A stretch of 64,000 nucleotides of DNA from Hyphomicrobiales bacterium (GCA_011087605.1 JAALLE010000005.1:1-64000); one strand, 5' to 3'; positions 44,121 through 54,347 are shown, counted from the stretch's first letter. Made by a program: numbers and translations. The notes: generated from the sequence alone by a model not told the origin.

Positions 44121-44921
44121 GTGGTGAGAAATTTATCAAACTGTATGTTTGAAAAAATTCAACCATCGGACAGATTGATGTTTGCCTCCAAAATCAAAGA
44201 ATCTTCACATTTCGGGGCGGGAAATTCGGCCAAAATAATACAGGTCCACAAGGTTTCGGCTGTTTCAGACAAGCTTTCCGGACTGGTTCGACACCATCCA
44301 TCCGGATCAACGAGTCAACGCGCGGCAATGTTGTTTCCCGCCTTCATTCTTTGTGTGGTTGTCGGCCTGGGCATTGTTGATGACGCCACGGCGCAGACAA
44401 CGGCCTCCGTTGCTGAAGTCAAACCAAGTTCGTTGAATGAAGTTTATTCGGATTGGAAAGTTTCATGCCAGAAATCGAACGCAAATGCCGAGGACAGTCC
44501 GAGCCATTGCCAGATGATTCAGGAGTTGCGAGACAAGAAATCGGGGCAATTGATCATGGCCTTTGCTCTGCCTGGTAAAACCGGTAAAAATGGGGTCAAT
44601 GCCTTGATCATTGCTCCTTTCGGTCTGAACCTTGCTGAAGGAGTTGTGGTGAGTGTTGGTGAATCAGAAGCCGCGGCCAAAACTGCAAATCAATCCCCAC
44701 CAGTCAAAGTCAAAGCGCCGTTTCACACGTGCTTGCCGTCCGGATGTTTGGCGAGATTTAGCCTGAACAAAAAAATGAAAAATGCTCTCAAACGGGGAAT
44801 AGAAGCTCAGATTAAGATGGTATCGGCCGACCAGAACAAGCCTGTGCACATGAATATTTCCCTGAAAGGTTTTACCGCCGCAGAACGACGCCTCAGGACG
44901 CTGGCCGCAAAATTCGACTGA
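44121..44921 (+). CDS. Invasion-associated locus B (IalB) family protein
   Basis: 266 residues from GTG 44121. The start is uncertain, because a signal peptide-like stretch (LFPAFILCVVVGLGIVDDATAQ) begins only at ATG 44328, giving 197 residues. The rest is IalB: WKVSCQKS, SHCQMIQEL, APFGLNLAEGVVVSV and CLPSGCLARFSL, two Cys pairs that likely form disulfides in the periplasm. In Bartonella IalB affects erythrocyte invasion; here it is a common envelope protein. Convergent with DUF1499, 7 bp apart. Confidence 0.82.
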   Translation: MVRNLSNCMFEKIQPSDRLMFASKIKESSHFGAGNSAKIIQVHKVSAVSDKLSGLVRHHPSGSTSQRAAMLFPAFILCVVVGLGIVDDATAQTTASVAEVKPSSLNEVYSDWKVSCQKSNANAEDSPSHCQMIQELRDKKSGQLIMAFALPGKTGKNGVNALIIAPFGLNLAEGVVVSVGESEAAAKTANQSPPVKVKAPFHTCLPSGCLARFSLNKKMKNALKRGIEAQIKMVSADQNKPVHMNISLKGFTAAERRLRTLAAKFD

Positions 44922-44928
44922 CACAGAT

Positions 44929-45928
44929 TCAACGGCGTAAACCTTGCAGCGCGTCATCAAGCTCGCTCATGAACGAAATTATTCGCGCCGCATTGGACCC
45001 CAGATCGTGTGCGCCCCAACGGGATGTGGAACGCATATCAACCAACGTTCCCTCCTCTTCTTCGACGAGACGGAGTACAACATCGCTTTCAAAACCAAAT
45101 AGCAGGGAGGTTGCGACGGCCTCAACGTATCGTTCTTCCTGCTCTTCGACTTCCGTGTCGATCTGGCGACCGATAGGCGACACCTGGACAGTCTCAAATG
45201 CCGGCGTGGCGCTGCCATTTGCAGCTCCTGGCAGGCGGCGACGGGCGTTTTCGCGATAACGGGGCGTTGGAATGCGCACTGGATTGCCCGACGCATCAAC
45301 GACAGGCTTGGCCACCAACGCCGAACCTTCGGCATCGATGGCCGCCTGTCCCGGCGTCGTCTCGGCCGTTAATATAGTCCAGTCACGATCGCCGATTAGG
45401 GCCACCACTTCTCGAAAAACCTTACCCGTATCAAGAGGATAGCGTCGCGCAGCTACCCGAGGATACGCCTTCAGCTGGACATCTTTTTGCGTTGGGGTCG
45501 GATCGACAATCGCATTCATACCCTCGCTGCGATCCCCCAACACCGTGTCATATGTAGGCGGATCATCCAGATCCGTGGACACGTCATATATTTGCGGAAG
45601 CACCAGCGCCTGAACTGCATGATAAAGAAACGGCAGCAATAATAAGACCGCCAACAGCATCCCGCGCGTTGAACTGATGCCCCCCCCTGTAGCCATAGGT
45701 CCACAACTCATAAAATCCGACAAATCCGGCAACTATCGCTGCGGTCAACAACAGTATGGCCAACCCCAAAAGCCAGAATGTCGATATCGTATCTACTACT
45801 CCAAACCGATGGCCCAATACGACGATAAGCAGATAAGGCGCACAAAACACGGCCAGACGCCGACACCACACCGCCGCCTGTGAATCGGGGCGGTCAATCC
45901 TGGACAATCGCTCGACATAGCTCGTCAT
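44929..45928 (-). pseudogene. DUF1499 membrane protein gene, split by G8 frameshift
   Basis: Two overlapping open frames look like halves of one gene. Frame A (45928 down to the junction) codes MTSYVERLSRIDRPDSQ, two membrane helices and YELWTYGYRGG. Frame B codes GISSTRGMLLAVLLLLPFL, one helix, then the DUF1499 domain (DRSEGMN, LKAYPRVAARRYPL, LRLVEEEEGTLVDMRSTSRWGAHDLGSNAARI in pieces). They meet at a run of eight G (C8 at 45680-45687 on the plus strand). With seven G the two frames join exactly. A disrupted gene, transcript slippage, phase variation or a sequence error would all give this. Frame B alone from 45732 is the fallback. Confidence 0.75.
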
Positions 45929-46050
45929 GGCCAGAGCCGCACCTCGCATTTAATTTCGTTACTTCAACACTCTGCTTATATCAGCAAGGTGCCCAGTTTA
46001 TGATGGTCTGCAAACCGGAGGGTTCGCCGTCTTGTGTAGATCCAGTCCCA

Positions 46051-47679
46051 TTACCCATCATCAAATCGATAATCGGCAAACTGTTTGCGCAATTCGGTTT
46101 TCTGAATCTTGCCGGTCGCGGTATGAGGGATTTCTTCGACAAAAGCCACCGCATTCGGCATCCACCACTTGGCCACCTTACCCTGCATGAACTCCAATAT
46201 GTCTTCAGCTGCGGGGCTCTTGCCTTCTTTCGTGATGCAGATCAGCAGTGGCCGTTCGTCCCACTTTGGATGGACAATTCCGATCACCGCAGCTTCTTGA
46301 ATATCGGGGTGACCAACTGCGAGATTTTCAAGATCAATCGTCGATATCCATTCGCCGCCGGATTTGATTACATCCTTGGATCGGTCCGTGATCTGCATAT
46401 AGCCGTTAGCATTTATGTGGGCGACATCTCCTGTATCGAACCAGCCCTCTTCATCAAACTGTTCTTCGCCAGCACCACCAAAATAGGCCCTGGCAACACC
46501 AGGCCCGCGAACCTTAAGCTTGCCAAAGGTCTTGCCATCCCACGGCAGTTCGGAATTTTCATCATCTGTCACCAGCATCTCGACACCAAATGGCGCGTAA
46601 CCCTGTTTTTCCTGCATATCCAGAAGCGCATCACCTTCCAGATCACCGTAAACCGGCTTCATCACACCAAGACTGCCCAACGGGCTCATTTCAGTCATTC
46701 CCCAGGCGTGAATAACCTGCACATCGTAGTCATTTTGAAACGCTTCCGTCATTGCCCGAGGACAGGCCGAGCCGCCAATCACCACCCGGTTGAGATGCGG
46801 TAATTTTTTGCCGGTCTCTTCCAGATAAGACAGCAGCATCAACCAGACTGTCGGCACTGCTGCAGTCATTGTGACTTTTTCAGTGTCCAGCAATTCGTAG
46901 ATTGATGCACCATCCATCAAGGGGCCGGGATTGACAATCTTGGCACCAACCATCGGCGCAGAATGGGCAATACCCCAGGCGTTTGCGTGAAACATAGGTA
47001 CCACGGGCATGATAACTTCATTGGAACCCAGATTCAGCGCATCAGGCTGAACCGAGATCAACGCATGTAACACGTTGGAGCGGTGGGAATACAAAACCCC
47101 CTTCGGGTCACCTGTTGTGCCCGACGTGTAACACATGCCACAGGCGGTATTTTCGTCGAACTGTTTCCAAGCATAATCACCATCCTGCCGGCCAATCCAG
47201 CTTTCGTAGTCGACCATCTCGACCTTGCTGTTTTCCGGCATATGATCCGCGTCGGTCAAAACGATAATCTTGCGCAGGCTGGGGACTTTGTCGGCAATTG
47301 CTTCGACGATGGGCAGAAAGCTGAGATCGACAAATAGTGCCTTGTCTTCCGCATGATTCATAATCCAGGCAATTTGCTCAGGAAACAGGCGCGGATTGAG
47401 CGTGTGATAAACTCCGCCGACTCCCATCGCGCCGTACCAGGCTTCCATATGCCGGGCTGAATTCCATCCAAGCGTGGCGATGCGGTCACCCAGTCCAAAG
47501 CCGTCGGCTTCCAATGCTTGAGATGCCTTTTTGGCCCGTGCATGAATATCGGAATATGTGGTTCGAACGATCGGCCCTTCAACCGACCGCGACACAATTT
47601 CTCGGTCCCCATGTTGAGCAGCGGCATAATCGAGGATCTTGTGGCACAATAGCGGCCATTCTTGCATCAGTCCCAGCAT
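46051..47679 (-). CDS. Acyl-CoA ligase, DmdB-like
   Basis: 542 residues of the AMP-dependent ligase superfamily. Core ATP motif MCYTSGTTGDPKGVLYSHRS near residue 185; VIHAWGMTEMSPLGSL, then GWFDTGDVAHINANGYMQITDRSKDVIKSGGEWIS in pieces, and the C-terminal Lys in TATGKIQKTELRKQF. The opening (LLCHKILDYAAAQHGDREIVSR) and SARHMEAWYGAMGVGGVYHTLNPRLFPEQI parts resemble the MMPA-CoA ligase DmdB of DMSP breakdown and related medium-chain fatty acyl-CoA ligases. Exact substrate unknown. Divergent from the aminotransferase. Confidence 0.88.
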   Translation of the reverse strand: MLGLMQEWPLLCHKILDYAAAQHGDREIVSRSVEGPIVRTTYSDIHARAKKASQALEADGFGLGDRIATLGWNSARHMEAWYGAMGVGGVYHTLNPRLFPEQIAWIMNHAEDKALFVDLSFLPIVEAIADKVPSLRKIIVLTDADHMPENSKVEMVDYESWIGRQDGDYAWKQFDENTACGMCYTSGTTGDPKGVLYSHRSNVLHALISVQPDALNLGSNEVIMPVVPMFHANAWGIAHSAPMVGAKIVNPGPLMDGASIYELLDTEKVTMTAAVPTVWLMLLSYLEETGKKLPHLNRVVIGGSACPRAMTEAFQNDYDVQVIHAWGMTEMSPLGSLGVMKPVYGDLEGDALLDMQEKQGYAPFGVEMLVTDDENSELPWDGKTFGKLKVRGPGVARAYFGGAGEEQFDEEGWFDTGDVAHINANGYMQITDRSKDVIKSGGEWISTIDLENLAVGHPDIQEAAVIGIVHPKWDERPLLICITKEGKSPAAEDILEFMQGKVAKWWMPNAVAFVEEIPHTATGKIQKTELRKQFADYRFDDG

Positions 47680-47815
47680 TTTAGTCTCCCATTTCCAAAC
47701 TGAATATTGGGTGAAACTGGCGCGCCGGTAAAGAGGCCTGTCCTGTTAAATTGAGTTGCCCGATGCCTCCAAATGGTCTTACGGTGGCCCAAACCAACTC
47801 AAACGGTATCTGTTG

Positions 47816-49204
47816 ATGACCCAGCCACTTTCAAACCTGCAGGCCAGAGATCTGGACGCTGTTTTGCACCCCTATTCACCGCTGCATAAATTGCGCGAAA
47901 CCGGACCAACGATCATGGCCAGCGGCAAGGGCGTATTTATCTACGACACCCAGGGGAACGAGTTTATTGAGGGCATGTCCGGCCTTTGGTGTGCCGGTCT
48001 GGGTTTTGGCAATGAGGAGATGATCGAGGCAGCAGAGAAGCAGTTGCGCACCCTGCCCTATTATCACCAATTTGGCGGCCGAGGAACTGAGCCCGCCATA
48101 GAGCTTGCGGAAAAACTGAAGGAGTTGGCACCAACACCCCAGTCGAAGGTATTTTATACGTCCAGCGGTTCGGAGGCCAACGATACACAGATCAGGCTTG
48201 CCTGGTATTACAACAACGCACTGGGACGACCGAAAAAGAAGAAGATTATCTCACGCGTCAAGGCCTATCACGGTGTCACTCTGATGGCCGCGTCGCTCAC
48301 CGGCCTGCCGGTCAATCACATGGATTTCGACTTGCCATTTGACGGCATTCTGCACACCGAATGTCCGCACCACTACCGGTTTGGTCTAGATGGTGAAAAT
48401 GAAGCAGAATTCGTCGCACGCCTGGTCGCCTCGCTTGAAGCTATGATCGAGCGCGAAGGTGGCGATACGATTGCTGCGATGATCGCCGAACCCGTGATGG
48501 GAGCCGGTGGCGTATTAGTACCACCGAGCGGCTATTTTGAAGCGATACAGCCGGTTCTTAAAGAGCATGACATTCTGCTGATTGATGACGAAGTTATCAA
48601 TGGATTTGGCCGCACGGGCGAATGGTTCGGCGCGACGTCTCACGGCATGAAGCCTGACATGATATCAGCGGCAAAACAGCTCACCGCAGCCTATGCACCC
48701 CTTGGGGCAGTGATGATTCCAGACTTCATGATGGCGGCACTGGAACAGCAGTCTGAAAAGATTGGAACCTTTGGTCATGGCTATACCTATGGCGGACACC
48801 CGCTGGGCTGCGCCCTCGGGGTCAAGGCGATAGAAATCTATCAGCGCATGGATATTTGCGCCAAGGTGCGGGCCATTACGCCGCTGTTTGAAGCCAGACT
48901 GGCCAAAATCGCTGACCACCCGCTGGTTGGAGAAGTGAGGAATTCCGGCCTGATGGGTGGTGTTGAACTGGTTGCTGACAAATCAACCAAAAGGTCCTTC
49001 AATCCCAAACAGGGTGTTGGCCCACAATGTGCGGTATTCTGTCAGGATCACGGAGCCATTTTGCGCGCCATTGGTGACACTATCGCCCTGTGCCCGCCGA
49101 TGATAATCAGCGAAGCGGAACTTAACGAATTATTTGATCGGCTTGAACGCGCCCTGGATGATGCGGAAGCCTGGGTCCGCAAGGAAAACTTACGTTCTGC
49201 TTAG
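47816..49204 (+). CDS. Class III aminotransferase (omega-amino acid:pyruvate type)
   Basis: 462 residues. PLP-dependent fold type I enzyme. Substrate-site ASGKGVFIYDTQGNEFIEGMSGLWCAGLGFG (pieces) at the N-terminus, YTSSGSEANDTQIRLAWYYN, DDEVINGFGRTGEWFG, and the PLP Lys in MISAAKQLTAAYAPLGAV. This pattern is typical of putrescine, beta-alanine or taurine:pyruvate transaminases. The true amine is not evident. ATG 47816 is chosen; the frame is open to 47756 without likeness. Its end overlaps the convergent PPDK-like gene by 15 bases. Confidence 0.88.
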   Translation: MTQPLSNLQARDLDAVLHPYSPLHKLRETGPTIMASGKGVFIYDTQGNEFIEGMSGLWCAGLGFGNEEMIEAAEKQLRTLPYYHQFGGRGTEPAIELAEKLKELAPTPQSKVFYTSSGSEANDTQIRLAWYYNNALGRPKKKKIISRVKAYHGVTLMAASLTGLPVNHMDFDLPFDGILHTECPHHYRFGLDGENEAEFVARLVASLEAMIEREGGDTIAAMIAEPVMGAGGVLVPPSGYFEAIQPVLKEHDILLIDDEVINGFGRTGEWFGATSHGMKPDMISAAKQLTAAYAPLGAVMIPDFMMAALEQQSEKIGTFGHGYTYGGHPLGCALGVKAIEIYQRMDICAKVRAITPLFEARLAKIADHPLVGEVRNSGLMGGVELVADKSTKRSFNPKQGVGPQCAVFCQDHGAILRAIGDTIALCPPMIISEAELNELFDRLERALDDAEAWVRKENLRSA

Positions 49205-50854
49205 ATCAGCCCGGTCTTTCCAGTTCAGCAAAATCGCCAAATCCCCATCCGGTTCGGGGGTTTCGATCGGTTGGGCGCCCAGATAGACAGTACCAGCCCC
49301 ACCATCAATGGAAATAATGTCCCCGGCATTGAGTTGCAGACCTGATGCGCTGCAAGTCTGGCTAGCCAGATCAATCTTCAACATCATGGCAGCCGTAATA
49401 CAGGGTTTGGCCATGCCCCGTGCAACCACCGCCGCATGGCTGGTCATGCCACCGCGAGAGGTCAAGATCCCGGCTGCGGCGTGCATGCCGTGTACGTCTC
49501 TTGGATCTGTTTCGGCGCGCACCAAAATGGCGTCTTTGCCATTTTCACGCAGTTCGACCGCGGCCTCCGATGTAAAAACGATTTCGCCAGTGGCTGCCCC
49601 CGGAGATGCCGGAAGGCCCTTGGCGACAAAGGCGGTACCCGGTGGGGCATCAATACGCGATACCAGCATCGCTTCCAGGGCGTTCGTGTCACAGGATTGA
49701 AGCGCTTCCCGCTTGGATATGAGTTTCTCGTTGACCATATCCACGGCAATCTTGAGCCCGGCTTTTGGCGTTCGCTTGCCATTGCGGGTTTGCAACAAAT
49801 ACAGCTTTGAACTTTCAACAGTGAATTCGATTTCCTGCATGTCGCGGTAATGGTTTTCCAACTGACCGCCGAAACCTATCAATGTCTCATAAGCATCGGG
49901 CATCAGTTTTTCCATGGACGGGTTGTCCGATAATCCAGCGACCCGCGCAGCTTCGGTCAATTCCATGGGAGTGCGAATGCCAGAGACAACCTCTTCGCCC
50001 TGGGCATTTGGCATATATTCGCCATAGGGGGCGGCTGCGCCATTTGATGGATTGCGGGTAAAATACACACCGGTGCAAGAATTGCCGTCGCGGTTGCCGA
50101 AAACCATCGTTTGGATGACCGCCGCCGTTCCGCCGACATGCGATAGGTCATGCAGATCGCGGTAGCGCCTTGCCCGCGATGTGTTCCATGAATTGAAAAC
50201 CGCCAACAACGCCAGGCTCAGTTGAGCAAACACGTCTTGAGGAAACGCCTGGCCACTGGCTTGTTCAACAATCTGCAAGAAAGTTTCTACCGCTTCCTGC
50301 AGCGCCGATGCCGTCAGTTCAGCGTCGGTTTCTACATGGTTGCGCTCCCGAATCTCGTCCAACACATCCTCAAAATCTTCGCCATCCAGATCCAGAACCA
50401 CCATCGCAAAACTTTGAATGAAACGACGGTAACTGTCCCAGGCAAATCGCGGGTCGCCTGTTTCCTCGCAGAGTGCCGCGACCGTCGTAGTGTTCAGCCC
50501 AAGGTTCAGCACGGTATCCATCATGCCGGGCATGGATATTGCGGCACCAGAGCGCACCGACAACAAAAGCGGTCTTGGTCCGGTGCCGAATTGGCGCCCC
50601 ATGTGGTTTTGCAGCTCGTCTATTGTGTGACGTATTTCTTTGCGAACGGAAGCTTCCAGAGCGTCCTGACCGGCGGCAACCTTTTGTCCGAGCAGAGCGT
50701 TCAGCACAAATCCCGGTGGAACAGGTAGTCCGATATTTGCCATGTCGATCAGATTGGCGCCCTTGATCCCCATCAGGCTTGCGTCTGGTACCAGAGCACG
50801 GGTTCCAAATCCAAATGGAAACAGGACTGTATTTTGCAAATCAACGTTGGCCAT
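49190..50854 (-). CDS. Short PPDK-like protein without C-terminal barrel
   Basis: 554 residues, against about 880 for full pyruvate phosphate dikinase. Present: the ATP-binding N-terminal domain (LMGIKGANLIDMANIGLPVPPGF; LLLSVRSGAAISMPGMMDTVLNLG; GNRDGNSCTGVYFTRNPSNG, in pieces) and the phospho-His domain (SRGGMTSHAAVVARGMAKPC, His near 450). The C-terminal PEP/pyruvate barrel is absent. No barrel coding follows in any leftward frame, since the aminotransferase lies there. It may phosphorylate its own His from ATP and need a partner, or do another task. Separate from smc by 37 bp. Confidence 0.85.
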   Translation of the reverse strand: MANVDLQNTVLFPFGFGTRALVPDASLMGIKGANLIDMANIGLPVPPGFVLNALLGQKVAAGQDALEASVRKEIRHTIDELQNHMGRQFGTGPRPLLLSVRSGAAISMPGMMDTVLNLGLNTTTVAALCEETGDPRFAWDSYRRFIQSFAMVVLDLDGEDFEDVLDEIRERNHVETDAELTASALQEAVETFLQIVEQASGQAFPQDVFAQLSLALLAVFNSWNTSRARRYRDLHDLSHVGGTAAVIQTMVFGNRDGNSCTGVYFTRNPSNGAAAPYGEYMPNAQGEEVVSGIRTPMELTEAARVAGLSDNPSMEKLMPDAYETLIGFGGQLENHYRDMQEIEFTVESSKLYLLQTRNGKRTPKAGLKIAVDMVNEKLISKREALQSCDTNALEAMLVSRIDAPPGTAFVAKGLPASPGAATGEIVFTSEAAVELRENGKDAILVRAETDPRDVHGMHAAAGILTSRGGMTSHAAVVARGMAKPCITAAMMLKIDLASQTCSASGLQLNAGDIISIDGGAGTVYLGAQPIETPEPDGDLAILLNWKDRADLSRT

Positions 50855-50891
50855 GGGCTGACCCTATCTGAGCGTTTGGCTAATCAACCGG

Positions 50892-53800
50892 TCAACCAGC
50901 ATCACGATAGGTTTCTGCTGTCTGCAAGTCCACCGACACCAACTGACTAACGCCCCGCTCCGCCATCGTCACTCCAAACAACCTATTCATCCGAGCCATG
51001 GTAATAGGGTTGTGGGTGATGATCACAAACCTTGTATCGGTTTCGGCACTCATCTGGTCCATCAAATTGCAGAATCTCTCGACATTGTGGTCGTCAAGCG
51101 GCGCGTCGACCTCGTCCAGCACGCAAATCGGAGCTGGATTTGTCAGGAACACGGCAAAGATCAAGGCCATTGCCGTCAGCGCCTGTTCTCCACCAGACAA
51201 CAGGGTCATCGTCTGCGGTTTTTTGCCAGGAGGACGGGCTAGAATTTCCAATCCGGCTTCCAATGGATCATCGGATTCAACCAGTTGCAGTTCCGCCGTT
51301 CCGCCACCGAACAAATGGGTAAACAGTTTCTGGAACTGGGCGTTGACCTCGTCAAAAGCAACGAGCAAGCGCTCACGGCCTTCCTTGTTCAGGCTTTGAA
51401 TGCCATTGCGCAACTGGCGAATGGCTTCCACCAGATCATCTCTTTCGCTGACCAGTGTGTCGCGCTGTTCCAGCACTTCATTTTGTTCTTCTTCAGCACG
51501 CAGATTAACCGCACCAAGACGCTCGCGTTCGCTTTTCAAACGCTCCAGCTTGCGCTCCATGGCTTCGGCTTCGGGCAGCTTGCTCTCGTCATCCTGGCCG
51601 GTCTGTTTGAGCGCCAGATGTGGTTCACATTCAAGGTCTTCGCGAATGCGCGCTTCTACTTCCTGACGGCGTTCACGTGCAGCAGCAACTCGTTCTTCGG
51701 TCCTGGCACCGGCCTGTTTGGCGTCGGACAGTGCATTTAATGCATCGTGAGCAATTTTATCAGCTTCCCGCTGATCGTTTTCCATCTTCGCCAGCACATC
51801 TGCAGCAATTTTTCGTTTTTCCTCGGCGTCGGAAATTTGAATATCCAGTGCCCGACGCTTCTCAGCGATCAGGTCTGGCGCCTCCTCAACTTCCTGTTTT
51901 TGAGCCAGTGCCTGGGTCAAGCGCTCGCGCAGTGTTTTGATCTGCCGATCAGCGTTCAAAGCCCGCTCATTCCAGGCCGTACGCTCTCGCTCAATGGCTC
52001 CCAGTCTCTCTACGCGCATGGTGTTTTCACGTGCCATGCTTTCATATTCGACACGAATTTGAGACAGGTTTGCACGTAAAGCGGTGGTGGCATTATTGGC
52101 CACCTGCACTTTGGATTCCAATGTCTCCATACCGGGCAGAGTTGCCTGTGTAGTTTGCGCCTCGGCGATGACAGCTACAGCTTCTTCAAGGCTTGAGCTC
52201 AGACGCAACTTTGCCTCTTCCAGCGCTGAACGGCGGTTTGACAATTCGCCTACTGAGCGTTCTGCCTGAGACAAATCCTTGCGCGCCTCACCCAGACGGG
52301 CTTGCAATTCGCGCATGTTTTCGCGTGCTGTACGTTCCGTTTCGCGTGCTCCTGTGACGCCCAATCGAGCCTCTTCAAATGCGCTTTCGACCGCACGCAA
52401 CTGTCGCGTGGCTTCGACAATCGCCGCATCCAGTTCAGCCAAACGGTTTTTCTGTTCCAACTTCAAAGCGGCTGCTGTTGGTGCTTCTGCGCTGGCCCGA
52501 TAACCGTCCCAACGCCACAGATCGCCATCAGTCGACACCAGCCGTTGGCCCGGTTTGAGTTGGCCTGAGAGATCATCGCCCTGCGGTTTCGAGACGATCC
52601 CGATTTGCGCCAGACGGCGGGCCAGTTCAACCGGGGCGGAAACAAATTCGGACAGGCCCGGAATGCCAAGCGGCAATGCGGCATCGTCCTGTGCATCGAT
52701 CAGCGACCAATGGGCCGGGGCCGACTTGTCGAGCGGCATTTCCAGGTCTTCCCCCAATGCCGCACCGAGCGCTTTTTCAAAACCGGTCTGAGCGCGGATC
52801 TCGTCCAGCACAGCGGGAAACAGGTCTTTGCCTCCGGAATTCAGCACCCGGGCCAAAGTCCTGGCTTCGGTTTCAATCTGGTTGATTTTCGCCTGCGCTT
52901 CAGTGACGGGCGCGCGCGCCGATTGCTCAGTCTCGCGGGCGGTTTCGGCGTCTTTTTCAGCTTTCAGCGCTGCGGCTTCAGCCTCACCCACAGCGACTTC
53001 CAGATCACTCACCAATTGGGTTTTTTCAGCAATATCGGTGACTTCGCTGATTTTTGACGTCAATTCAGCCAATTCACGTTCGACGCTGGTGACTTGACCT
53101 TCCAGCCGGATTTTTCGCTCCGCACCATCCTGCAAAGCCCGCTCAATCTGACTGGTCTGGGCGCGAATTGAAGCCAGTTCCTGGGTCAGACCATTCAAGA
53201 CCTGTTCACCCTCAGCCAATTCTTCAGTCACCGCGTCCAATTTGCGTTTGGTTTCTGCTTCGCGTTGTTCGCGACCTTCAGTTTCAGACGTCAGTTGTTT
53301 TTCTTCACGAGCCAGATGGGAAATGATGTCGCTGTTTTCCGCAACCATCTGTTCTTCGCGCTGAATATCAGATTCCAGTTGGGTAGCGCGCGCCGCCATC
53401 TCTCGCTTGCGGCGTTCAACCCGCTTGGCCTCTTCATCAAGCTGGTTGCGGGCAATAATCACCCGTTGTAAAGCGGCAGCCGCTTTGACCTCATCTTCGC
53501 GTAAATTCGGCAATTTTGACGCGATAATTGCCTGCGCCTTTGCGGCTTCTGTCTGCACCAGCTGGGTTTCACCAACGGTAACCGTTGCTTGTGTCAGCGC
53601 GCTTTCAGCTTCTGACAGGCTCTGTTTGGCGGCTGCCCAGCGCAAATGCAGGATGGTTGCTTCGGTCTTGCGAATATCGCCGGCGATATTGCGATAGCGA
53701 TTGGCCTGGCGAGCCTGACGCTTGAGGCTATCCAGCTGCGTTTCCAGCTGGGCAATAACGTCATCCAGCCGTTCGAGATTTGTTTCCGCCGCACGCAACC

Positions 53801-54347
53801 GCAATTCCGCCTCATGGCGGCGCGAATGCAGGCCGGAAATGCCTGCCGCCTCTTCCAGCAATGCCCGGCGTGCCTGCGGTTTGGCCGATATCAACTCACC
53901 GATCCGACCCTGACCAATCATCGACGGGGAACGGGCACCGGTGGATACATCTGCAAACAGCAATTGCACATCCTTGGCACGCACATCTTTGCCATTGATG
54001 CGATAGACCGATCCCGCTTCACGTTCGATGCGTCGCGACACTTGAAGTTCATCGGCATCGTTAAAGGCTGCGGGCGCTTCACGGGTGGAATTATCGAGGA
54101 ACAGGGCCACTTCGGCCATATTGCGGGACGGTCGTCCACCGGAACCGGCGAATATCACTTCATCCATCGAGGCCGCGCGCATGTTCTTGTAGGAATTTTC
54201 GCCCATCACCCAGCGCAGGGCTTCAACAAGATTGGACTTGCCACAGCCATTGGGGCCGACCACGCCGGTCAGCCCTTTTTCGATCACGAACTCGGTGGGC
54301 TCAACAAATGACTTGAAGCCCAGGAGACGAAGTTTGTTAAATTCCAT
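50892..54347 (-). CDS. smc: Chromosome segregation protein SMC
   Basis: 1151 residues from ATG 54347 (MEFNKLRLLGFKSF); ATG 54359 would add four. Walker A GPNGCGKSNLVEALRWVMGE, then long coiled coils interrupted by a hinge at about 510-640 (GGKDLFPAVLDEI onward). At the C-terminus are the ABC signature LLSGGEQALTAMALIFAVFL and Walker B PICVLDEVDAPLDDHN. SMC condenses and separates chromosomes with ScpA/ScpB, which are not in this window. Downstream of the DsbA-like gene on the same strand, an order common in Rhizobiales. Confidence 0.97.
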   Translation of the reverse strand: MEFNKLRLLGFKSFVEPTEFVIEKGLTGVVGPNGCGKSNLVEALRWVMGENSYKNMRAASMDEVIFAGSGGRPSRNMAEVALFLDNSTREAPAAFNDADELQVSRRIEREAGSVYRINGKDVRAKDVQLLFADVSTGARSPSMIGQGRIGELISAKPQARRALLEEAAGISGLHSRRHEAELRLRAAETNLERLDDVIAQLETQLDSLKRQARQANRYRNIAGDIRKTEATILHLRWAAAKQSLSEAESALTQATVTVGETQLVQTEAAKAQAIIASKLPNLREDEVKAAAALQRVIIARNQLDEEAKRVERRKREMAARATQLESDIQREEQMVAENSDIISHLAREEKQLTSETEGREQREAETKRKLDAVTEELAEGEQVLNGLTQELASIRAQTSQIERALQDGAERKIRLEGQVTSVERELAELTSKISEVTDIAEKTQLVSDLEVAVGEAEAAALKAEKDAETARETEQSARAPVTEAQAKINQIETEARTLARVLNSGGKDLFPAVLDEIRAQTGFEKALGAALGEDLEMPLDKSAPAHWSLIDAQDDAALPLGIPGLSEFVSAPVELARRLAQIGIVSKPQGDDLSGQLKPGQRLVSTDGDLWRWDGYRASAEAPTAAALKLEQKNRLAELDAAIVEATRQLRAVESAFEEARLGVTGARETERTARENMRELQARLGEARKDLSQAERSVGELSNRRSALEEAKLRLSSSLEEAVAVIAEAQTTQATLPGMETLESKVQVANNATTALRANLSQIRVEYESMARENTMRVERLGAIERERTAWNERALNADRQIKTLRERLTQALAQKQEVEEAPDLIAEKRRALDIQISDAEEKRKIAADVLAKMENDQREADKIAHDALNALSDAKQAGARTEERVAAARERRQEVEARIREDLECEPHLALKQTGQDDESKLPEAEAMERKLERLKSERERLGAVNLRAEEEQNEVLEQRDTLVSERDDLVEAIRQLRNGIQSLNKEGRERLLVAFDEVNAQFQKLFTHLFGGGTAELQLVESDDPLEAGLEILARPPGKKPQTMTLLSGGEQALTAMALIFAVFLTNPAPICVLDEVDAPLDDHNVERFCNLMDQMSAETDTRFVIITHNPITMARMNRLFGVTMAERGVSQLVSVDLQTAETYRDAG

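Noticed and set aside
49190-49204. Frameshift as cause of the short PPDK-like protein
   Set aside because: Sequence beyond the stop is the coding end of the convergent aminotransferase. No minus-strand frame there reads as a PEP/pyruvate barrel.
50222-50728. 168-residue plus-strand open frame inside the PPDK-like gene
   Set aside because: Shadow of a conserved ATP-binding domain coded on the other strand.
53646-54311. 221-residue open frame on the plus strand inside smc
   Set aside because: It is the antisense of the highly conserved SMC head and coil and shows no family motif.
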